Shown here: piece by piece, positions 1-5,713 of the stretch
Layout of the letters: the number at the start of each line of letters is the position of its first letter
Position numbering within the stretch: the stretch's first letter is position 1
Source of the DNA: Caldilineaceae bacterium
Lineage (GTDB): Bacteria; Chloroflexota; Anaerolineae; Caldilineales; Caldilineaceae
Length of the DNA: 5,713 nt
Reading direction: 5' to 3'
Assembly (NCBI GenBank): GCA_026645635.1
Contig: JAPKMV010000263.1
Location: 1 to 5,713 of the forward strand
Program-made: the position numbers and the translations under genes
Notes under the pieces: generated by a model
What the model was told of the DNA's origin: nothing
What the model saw: the letters and a program-made list of their open reading frames with translations, nothing else
The model's database searches: none

Positions 1-1
1 G

Positions 2-391
2 GCCCGAGTGCCGCTGGCCAGCGGGCTGCTCACCGGCAAGATCACGCGAGAGACGACCTTTGCCGAAGACGACCACCGCAACTTCAACCGCTACGGCGAA
101 TCCTTCGACGTAGGCGAAACCTTCTCCGGCGTCGACCTGGAGGCGGCGTTCAACGCCATCGAGGGACTCAAGGCGATGACGCCGCCGGGCTTCACGCTGG
201 CTCAATTCGCGCTGCGCTGGATCCTCATGTTCGATGCGGTGAGCTGCGCCATTCCTGGCGCCAAGCGCCCCATCCAGGTGGCGGACAACTGCAGCGCGTC
301 CGACATGCCGGCTATCGACGAGCATGTCATGCGCTCGGTGCGCGTCATCTACGACACCTACATCCGGGATCTGGTGCATTATCGGTGGTAG
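2..391 (+). CDS. Aldo/keto reductase, C-terminal part (5' end outside window)
   Basis: This is the last ~129 codons of an NAD(P)H-dependent aldo/keto reductase, a soluble TIM-barrel enzyme that reduces aldehydes or ketones. The frame is open to the left edge, so the true start lies upstream; the GTG at position 8 is internal, because the family motif ARVPLASGLLTGK already runs across it. Family hallmarks seen are this P-L-A-S-G-L-L-T-G-K strand and loop, the helix F-T-L-A-Q-F-A-L-R-W-I-L, and the cofactor-binding segment A-I-P-G-A-K-R-P-I-Q-V-A-D-N, which in the family contacts the adenosine phosphate. The catalytic D/Y/K/H residues lie in the missing N-terminal part. The protein ends in a helix finishing V-H-Y-R-W, and TAG is at 389-391. 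The family assignment is firm; the substrate cannot be told. A long hairpin follows directly and may end its transcript. Confidence 0.93.
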   Translation, partial: ARVPLASGLLTGKITRETTFAEDDHRNFNRYGESFDVGETFSGVDLEAAFNAIEGLKAMTPPGFTLAQFALRWILMFDAVSCAIPGAKRPIQVADNCSASDMPAIDEHVMRSVRVIYDTYIRDLVHYRW

Positions 392-392
392 A

Positions 393-459
393 AATGCGGA
401 ATGCAGAATGCGGAATAGGGGCACTGCCTGAATTCCGCATTCTGCATTCCGTATTCCCC
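393..459. repeat. Heptamer-based inverted repeat (large hairpin)
   Basis: The arms 397-416 and 432-451 are perfect 20-bp inverted repeats (50% GC) separated by a 15-nt loop; imperfect pairing continues a few bases outward. Each arm is itself a run of heptamers: the left reads GCGGAAT, GCAGAAT, GCGGAAT, and the right reads ATTCCGC, ATTCTGC, ATTCCGT, ATTCCCC. It begins immediately after the reductase stop codon and ends just before the Shine-Dalgarno of the next gene. It could act as a terminator or RNA-stabilising hairpin for the reductase transcript, but there is no T-run after the right arm, so a classical Rho-independent terminator is not supported. It may instead be a dispersed REP-like or MITE-like repeat. 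The structure is seen directly; its function is inferred. Confidence 0.85.
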
Positions 460-473
460 AATCAGGAGGTCGT

Positions 474-1067
474 ATGACAAAGAGCAACTACGTGATGGCC
501 GTTGACCCCGCCACCGACTTGGCGATCTTGGAGGCGCTGAACGCTGAGTTGGAGGATTACACCACCGGCAACGACCTCTACCGCACGGTGCGCGTGCAGA
601 CGCCCGAGGGCGTCCAGATGATCCAGATGTCGGGCGGGGATGTGCTGACGCGCATCTTCCGGCTGGCGGCGGAAGCGGGCCGGCTTACGCCAGAGCAGCA
701 GCGCCGGTTCGCGACGGTGCGCGCCGCAGCCGAGAAGACGATCTACAGCCTGCGTACCCGTTTCCATGCGCTCCTCAACCGCGAGGTGAAGGCGCGGCTC
801 GATGCGCTGAACTGGTTTCTCGACGACGCTGTCTCCGACCCCAAGCGGGCGCGCAGCGAATACCCTTTCGAGATTCGCAACCGCCAGCGCGTCGAGGTGA
901 TCGCACAGGAATTGGGCGCCGACCTGGCCCCGGAGTTGAAACAGTTGTTGCAGCGCGTCGATGGCCGCATCCGCGTCCTGGCGCAGCCAACCGGCTTCAT
1001 CTGGGACAGCCAGTTGGAGCCGGTCTTTCCCTACAGCCCATTCTGGTATCTGTACGTGAATCCATAA
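474..1067 (+). CDS. Conserved-looking hypothetical protein, mostly helical, 197 aa
   Basis: I do not recognise a named family. The ATG at 474 is well supported by a full AGGAGG Shine-Dalgarno at 464-469, only 4 nt away. No signal peptide or membrane segment is seen, so the protein is probably cytoplasmic. The N-terminal half holds V-R-V-Q-T-P-E-G-V-Q-M-I-Q-M, which suggests a short beta-hairpin. The middle (about residues 60-165) is rich in Arg, Glu, Ala and Leu and looks like several amphipathic helices, with R-L-T-P-E-Q-Q-R-R-F and a long E-K-T-I-Y-S-L-R-T-R-F helix. The C-terminus is distinctive and aromatic: FIWDSQLEPVFPYSPFWYLY, then V-N-P. There are no Cys residues and no obvious catalytic motif. 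Codon use matches the neighbours, which argues for a real gene. It is separated by 61 bp from the lipoprotein gene and could be cotranscribed with it. Confidence 0.85.
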   Translation: MTKSNYVMAVDPATDLAILEALNAELEDYTTGNDLYRTVRVQTPEGVQMIQMSGGDVLTRIFRLAAEAGRLTPEQQRRFATVRAAAEKTIYSLRTRFHALLNREVKARLDALNWFLDDAVSDPKRARSEYPFEIRNRQRVEVIAQELGADLAPELKQLLQRVDGRIRVLAQPTGFIWDSQLEPVFPYSPFWYLYVNP

Positions 1068-1128
1068 TTGTTTCTGAGAGTCCTATACGAAATTCGTCCA
1101 AGCATCAGCTCAATCGGAGGCAAAACCT

Positions 1129-1641
1129 ATGGCATCGAAATTTTCGTGGGCTGTCATTGCGGGCCTGTTGATCCTGCTCTCTCTGGGCGCCTGCAACTGG
1201 GCGAGCACGCCTGCACCGGCTGCCACAGGCGGGGCCACCGCGCAGAGTGCCATCGACCAATATACAGGCGAGACCGCCACCATCGACAGTCCAGATGACG
1301 TGCTCACTGCCGCTGTCCGGGTGACCGGGACGACGCAGGCCTATGCCCTTACCGGGGGGAGTCCGCCCTGCCCCGGCTACGTCAATACCATCCCAAGTTA
1401 TGTCTTCAACGTGACCGCCGACCTGGGAAAACTCACGATTGCGTTTGCCGGCTCCGGCGAGGCGACACTGGCGACCCTGACACCGACGGGCGAGATCCTG
1501 TGCGGCGACGCTGCTGCCAGTGGACTCAAGCCAGCGCAGACGATCACGGCGCCGGCCCAGGGCCGCTACGGCGTCTGGGTCGGGCGCATCCAAATGGCGG
1601 AAGAACTGGCGGGCGAGATTGAGGTGCAGGCCGCGCCGTAA
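1129..1641 (+). CDS. Small lipoprotein with probable PPC-like beta-sandwich
   Basis: The 170-aa product starts with a type II (lipoprotein) signal peptide: Lys4, a hydrophobic stretch at about 7-19, and the lipobox L-G-A-C with the lipidated Cys at residue 22. The mature protein of ~149 aa should be anchored to the outer face of the cytoplasmic membrane. A Ser/Thr/Pro/Ala-rich linker (about 23-45) precedes the fold. Residues about 90-168 (Y-V-F-N-V-T-A-D-L-G-K-L-T-I-A-F, L-A-T-L-T-P-T-G-E-I-L, A-P-A-Q-G-R-Y-G-V-W-V-G) show the spacing of a bacterial pre-peptidase C-terminal (PPC)-like beta-sandwich, although no peptidase is attached. Cys81 and Cys125 could form a disulfide. The start is set by GGAGG at 1116-1120, 8 nt upstream. 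The remnant at 1649 and the membrane-protein gene at 1727 follow closely, so an operon is likely. The lipoprotein call is strong; the PPC call is moderate, by eye. Confidence 0.88.
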   Translation: MASKFSWAVIAGLLILLSLGACNWASTPAPAATGGATAQSAIDQYTGETATIDSPDDVLTAAVRVTGTTQAYALTGGSPPCPGYVNTIPSYVFNVTADLGKLTIAFAGSGEATLATLTPTGEILCGDAAASGLKPAQTITAPAQGRYGVWVGRIQMAEELAGEIEVQAAP

Positions 1642-1648
1642 CCAACCC

Positions 1649-1711
1649 ATGTTTGGACAAGGAACCTATCTGATCTGGATCGCGCGCGTCACGGCCCCCT
1701 ATGCATCGTGA
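1649..1711 (+). pseudogene. Truncated duplicate of the lycopene-cyclase-domain gene start
   Basis: A 20-codon reading frame begins M-F-G-Q-G-T-Y-L-I-W and stops at TGA 1709-1711. Its first 37 nt match the start of the cyclase gene at 3013-3049 at 34 positions; weaker similarity runs to about 1697, after which the two diverge. Similarity begins at the ATG itself. The full gene needs three membrane helices and the P-L-E-E motif, all absent here, so the cyclase function is lost. It lies 7 nt after the lipoprotein stop and 15 nt before the TTG of the membrane-protein gene. It may therefore survive only as a duplication scar, or could act as a short translated leader that couples translation to the next gene. 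The duplication is seen directly; pseudogene versus leader is an inference. Confidence 0.75.
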
Positions 1712-1715
1712 AGTT

Positions 1716-1719
1716 GGAG
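1716..1719 (+). promoter_or_regulatory. Shine-Dalgarno supporting a TTG start
   Basis: GGAG at 1716-1719 sits 7 nt before TTG 1727-1729. The ATG at 1738 is in another frame, and later in-frame candidates would cut into the first membrane helix, so this site decides the start of the membrane-protein gene. It lies directly after the TGA of the short upstream frame, a layout that permits translational coupling. Confidence 0.65.
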
Positions 1720-1726
1720 CCGCCGG

Positions 1727-2950
1727 TTGAACCGTACATGGATCTTGTGGGCACTGTTGTTGGGGCTGCTGGTGTTGGCCAGCGTTGCCGGACGAATCGG
1801 CAGCCATAGTGGCACAGACAACCTCTATGTGCGTCAGGCCGATGCGTTCTTGCATGGTCAGTTGGCCATCGCCGAATATGGCTGGGATGCTGCTGTGGTC
1901 AATGGCGAGAACTATGTGGCGTTCCCACCCGTCCCTGCCCTGCTGCTCATGCCAGTGGTGGCAGTTTTAGGCGCAGCAGCCACCAATACCGGTGCGATCA
2001 GCCTGCTGCTCTTTGGCCTGATTCTGTACGTGGCCTGGCGCATCTTGATGCAACTGGAGCTTGCCCCGCGTGAACGCGCCTGGGTTCTGTTGGCCTTTGC
2101 CCTCGGCACGCCCCTGTGGCTCGCCCTGCAATGGAGCGACGGCGTCTGGTTCTTTGCCCACATCGTGGCGGTCTTCTTTCTGTTGCTCGCCATCCACGAG
2201 GCGCTGGGGCAGGGGCGGGGCTGGCTGACCGGTCTCTGGCTGGCCGGCGCCATGCTCTCACGGCAATTCACACTGATTGCAGCGGTCTTCCTGCTGGTTG
2301 CCCTGTGGCAGTCCAACGCGGCGTCGGCAAACAGACGTCCGCGCTGGGTCACGCTGGCTGGCTTTGCCCTGCCGCTGCTCCTGGCCGGGGCGGGCTATCT
2401 CTGGTTCAATGCCGCGCGCTTTGGCTCGCCGTTGGACACCGGCTACAACTATCTGCGCGTCGACGGCTTTCTGCTGCTGCGCTTCAAGGAACACGGCCTG
2501 TTCAGCCCAGCCTATGTGCTCTTCAACCTGACCTATCTGCTCCTGCAAGGTTTCCACGTCAGCTTCGAGGCGCCCAACCATCTCAGCGGCTTGCAGATCG
2601 ATCCCTTTGGGACGTCGATCCTGGCGGCGAGTCCCTTTGTGCTGGCGGCGTTCTTCGCCCGGCGCAATCGCCTGGTCTGGGCGGCCTGGGCAGTGGTGGG
2701 CATCACAGCCGGGGTGACGATCTTCTACTACAACAACGGCTGGGTGCAACATAACGCACAGCGCTTCACCCTGGACTTCTGGCCCGTGCTGTTGATCCCC
2801 CTTGCGCTCGGCATGAAGGAGCAGTTTTCCGCCGGGCAGGGTCGCCTGTGGCAGGGGCTGATCATCTATGCAGTGCTGCTCAACACCATCGCCCTGTTGC
2901 TGCTGGAGCCGCTCAATTGGCTGTTCAAGCTGTGGCCGACCTGGTTTTAG
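1727..2950 (+). CDS. Multi-pass membrane protein, GT-C-type glycosyltransferase-like
   Basis: The 407-aa product is an integral membrane protein with about 9-11 hydrophobic segments (for example 5-22, 68-84, 89-107, 117-133, 140-157, 166-195, 207-226, 258-274, 297-311, 316-333, 352-362, 376-400). Its layout matches GT-C glycosyltransferases (PMT/ArnT-like, GT39/GT83 style), which use polyprenyl-phosphate-linked sugars on the outer side of the membrane. After helix 1 comes an outward loop with G-T-D-N-L-Y-V-R-Q-A-D-A-F-L-H-G, where Asp31 is at the place of the catalytic Asp of the family. This is followed by the Y-V-A-F-P-P-V-P-A-L-L-L-M-P motif (63-76), S-R-Q-F-T (178-182) and, near the end, W-V-Q-H-N-A-Q-R-F-T-L-D-F-W-P (339-353). 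Residues are as expected for the superfamily, but sugar and acceptor are unknown. The start is TTG with a good Shine-Dalgarno. It is flanked by the cyclase remnant and the intact cyclase gene. Confidence 0.8.
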   Translation: MNRTWILWALLLGLLVLASVAGRIGSHSGTDNLYVRQADAFLHGQLAIAEYGWDAAVVNGENYVAFPPVPALLLMPVVAVLGAAATNTGAISLLLFGLILYVAWRILMQLELAPRERAWVLLAFALGTPLWLALQWSDGVWFFAHIVAVFFLLLAIHEALGQGRGWLTGLWLAGAMLSRQFTLIAAVFLLVALWQSNAASANRRPRWVTLAGFALPLLLAGAGYLWFNAARFGSPLDTGYNYLRVDGFLLLRFKEHGLFSPAYVLFNLTYLLLQGFHVSFEAPNHLSGLQIDPFGTSILAASPFVLAAFFARRNRLVWAAWAVVGITAGVTIFYYNNGWVQHNAQRFTLDFWPVLLIPLALGMKEQFSAGQGRLWQGLIIYAVLLNTIALLLLEPLNWLFKLWPTWF

Positions 2951-2963
2951 GGCAACCAAGTTG

Positions 2964-2972
2964 TGCTACAAT
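2964..2972 (+). promoter_or_regulatory. Possible extended -10 promoter for the cyclase gene
   Basis: TGC directly followed by TACAAT (5 of 6 matches to TATAAT) forms an extended -10 element just after the stop of the membrane-protein gene. Transcription from it would begin near 2980, leaving a leader of about 33 nt before ATG 3013. The -35 region (about 2944-2950, GTTTTAG) is weak, as is common for extended -10 promoters. It would allow the cyclase gene to be expressed separately from the upstream operon. Sequence match only. Confidence 0.4.
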
Positions 2973-3012
2973 GGCAGGGGGCTGAACGGCTCGCCCTTTT
3001 CACGGCAACTGT

Positions 3013-3336
3013 ATGTTTGGACAAGCAACCTATCTGATCTGGCTCGCACTCTTCATCGCCCTGCCCCTGGCCATACTCTGGCTGATCTGGCCGCGCGTGC
3101 TCTGGGCGCAGCGCCGCGCGCTGGCCTGGACGAGCATTGGTGCATTGGTCGGCGGCTGGCTCTGGGACGGTCTGGCGATCCAGGTGGGCGTCTGGTTTTA
3201 CAGACCGGAGAACATCGCCGGTATCTGGTTGCTGGGGATGCCGCTGGAGGAGTGGCTCTGGATCGTCGGCGTGACGCTGCTCTTTGGCAGCATCACCGTG
3301 GTCATCTTGAACAAGTGGCTGCCGGTGATAGACTGA
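3013..3336 (+). CDS. Lycopene cyclase domain protein (CarR/CrtYc-d type), single domain
   Basis: The 107-aa membrane protein has three predicted helices (about 6-26, 36-58, 82-100) and the signature of the CrtYc/CrtYd/CarR lycopene-cyclase domain: T-Y-L-I-W (6-10), W-D (51-52), G-V-W-F-Y (59-63) and G-M-P-L-E-E (75-80), whose acidic pair is the family hallmark. These cyclases close beta or epsilon rings on the ends of lycopene-type carotenoids in the membrane. In actinobacteria two such halves form a heterodimer, and in archaea and fungi they are fused. Only one half is present here, so it would need to self-associate or find a partner encoded elsewhere. No good Shine-Dalgarno precedes ATG 3013, but the upstream frame is closed by TGA at 2983-2985 without another start, and the duplicated copy at 1649 starts at the same Met. 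No other carotenoid gene is in the window, so the substrate is unproven. Confidence 0.85.
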   Translation: MFGQATYLIWLALFIALPLAILWLIWPRVLWAQRRALAWTSIGALVGGWLWDGLAIQVGVWFYRPENIAGIWLLGMPLEEWLWIVGVTLLFGSITVVILNKWLPVID

Positions 3337-3361
3337 AGCCCTGGCGCGCAGCACCCTGATG

Positions 3362-3566
3362 TGAAAATAGCTCACGCAAAGTCACAAAGACGCCAAGTCG
3401 CCCAAGATTTTCATCGTTATCGGTGCCGCTAAGGCATGGTGCCTATCCTGAAAATCGCTCACGCAAAGGCGCGAAGACGCAAAGGGTTTCATGGTGTGTT
3501 GTGCTCCGCAGGGCATGGAGCGATGACGGCTGAATCGCCATAACGAATGGAACAAATGTTTCATTC
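3362..3566. repeat. Tandem ~87-bp repeat with 8-bp ACGCAAAG units
   Basis: Copy 1 starts at 3362 and copy 2 at 3449, both opening with TGAAAAT(A/C)GCTCACGCAAAG. Similarity continues through TTTCAT and GGCATGG to about 3535. A degraded, shorter third copy may run from 3531 (TGAATCGCC) to 3566 (GTTTCATT). Inside each copy is a smaller ladder of 8-bp units: copy 1 has ACGCAAAG, TCACAAAG, ACGCCAAG and a 9-nt variant TCGCCCAAG; copy 2 has ACGCAAAG, GCGCGAAG, ACGCAAAG. CGCAAAG-type ladders recur in intergenic DNA of several phyla in my memory, so this is probably a local instance of a dispersed repeat. Its function is unknown. Copy 2 also has a small GCTCC/GGAGC stem (3503-3507 with 3517-3521). Confidence 0.8.
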
Positions 3567-3588
3567 AATTAGGGATCTGATGTAAAAT
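3560..3588 (+). promoter_or_regulatory. Possible sigma-70-like promoter for the topoisomerase gene
   Basis: TTCATT at 3560-3565 (3 of 6 to TTGACA), a 17-nt spacer and TAAAAT at 3583-3588 (5 of 6 to TATAAT) give a plausible housekeeping promoter, with a leader of about 140 nt before ATG 3736. The -35 half is weak and lies in the degraded third repeat copy. Offered as the best candidate in the region, not as a firm call. Confidence 0.3.
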
Positions 3589-3735
3589 GCAACGTGCAGC
3601 AGGCGGATCACGCACGATACCGGCAGTGGTCAAATGGCCAGATGCGTAAGGATCGGTTATTCTACGCGCCGATTCTTTGATTGGAGAGAAAGAAGCAATT
3701 GACTGATTTGCTTGCGCGAATAGGAACGATAATTC

Positions 3736-5713
<1,978 letters not shown>

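Larger units (their letters stand above)
3337..3735. other. 399-bp gene-free region before the topoisomerase gene
   Basis: No credible gene is seen on either strand here. The first half holds a tandem repeat of ~87 bp. The second half (about 3567-3735) has lower GC, is non-repetitive, and contains a possible promoter and the ribosome-binding site of the next gene (AGGA at 3722-3725, 10 nt before ATG 3736). No stem followed by a T-run is visible after the cyclase stop, so a terminator for the upstream operon was not found. Confidence 0.75.

Noticed and set aside
1087..1097. ACGAA-A-TTCGT palindrome upstream of the lipoprotein gene as an operator
   Set aside because: Only 5-bp arms and a single occurrence; such a match is expected by chance in a window of this size.
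1105..1650. 181-codon - strand frame over the lipoprotein gene
   Set aside because: The + strand has a Shine-Dalgarno, signal peptide and lipobox; the antisense product is Arg/Gly-rich without motifs.
2116..2754. 212-codon + strand frame inside the membrane-protein gene
   Set aside because: Out-of-frame overlap with a gene that has coherent membrane helices and family motifs; its own translation is Arg/Gly/Ala-rich without structure.
2258..2959. 233-codon open frame on the - strand
   Set aside because: Antisense to the GT-C-like gene; the product is Gln/Arg/Pro-rich and shows no motif, as expected for a shadow frame.
3382..3564. 60-codon - strand frame in the repeat region
   Set aside because: It is a translation of the intergenic repeat (F-A-S-S-R-L-C-V style), typical of CGCAAAG ladders read backwards; no supporting start signal.
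3699..3733. TTGACT and GATAAT just before the topoisomerase start as a promoter
   Set aside because: The spacer is 23 nt, too long for a sigma-70 promoter, and transcription would begin inside the coding sequence.

Overview
The window looks like chromosomal DNA from a GC-rich bacterium, most likely a member of the Chloroflexota (Caldilinea/Anaerolinea side). This placement is an inference. It rests on the style of the type IIA topoisomerase subunit (an N-terminal core close to [21 protein letters not shown]), on a membrane GT-C-type protein of a kind I associate with that phylum, and on a stand-alone lycopene-cyclase domain. All recognisable genes are on the + strand. No tRNA, rRNA, CRISPR array, transposase, phage gene or defence system is visible, so the region reads as ordinary housekeeping and accessory DNA with some unusual local structure.

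Layout. (1) 2-391 is the C-terminal third of an aldo/keto reductase that begins before the window. (2) 393-459 is a long perfect-arm hairpin built from heptamer repeats; it separates the reductase from the next gene. (3) 474-1067 encodes a 197-aa, mostly helical protein of unknown function with a strong Shine-Dalgarno. (4) 1129-1641 encodes a small lipoprotein with a probable PPC-like beta-sandwich. (5) 1649-1711 is a 20-codon remnant that duplicates the start of the lycopene-cyclase gene found 1.36 kb downstream. (6) 1727-2950 encodes a 407-aa multi-pass membrane protein resembling GT-C glycosyltransferases; it starts at TTG. (7) 3013-3336 encodes a 107-aa three-helix lycopene-cyclase-domain protein. 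(8) 3337-3735 is a gene-free stretch holding two tandem copies (plus a degraded third) of an ~87-bp repeat built on 8-bp ACGCAAAG-like units, followed by the leader of the next gene. (9) From 3736 to the window end runs a type IIA topoisomerase subunit A (GyrA/ParC family), cut off after 659 codons.

The lipoprotein, remnant, membrane protein and cyclase genes are closely spaced and probably cotranscribed, possibly with an internal promoter in front of the cyclase. They share a membrane or cell-envelope theme (lipid-anchored protein, polyprenyl-phosphate-type transferase, carotenoid-type cyclase), but a joint pathway is only a guess. The most notable observations are the duplicated cyclase start flanking the membrane-protein gene, the topoisomerase subunit that seems to lack a canonical GyrA box in its first C-terminal blade and carries Ala at the quinolone Ser83 position, and the two different intergenic repeat structures. 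I see no convincing evidence of a wholly new system.
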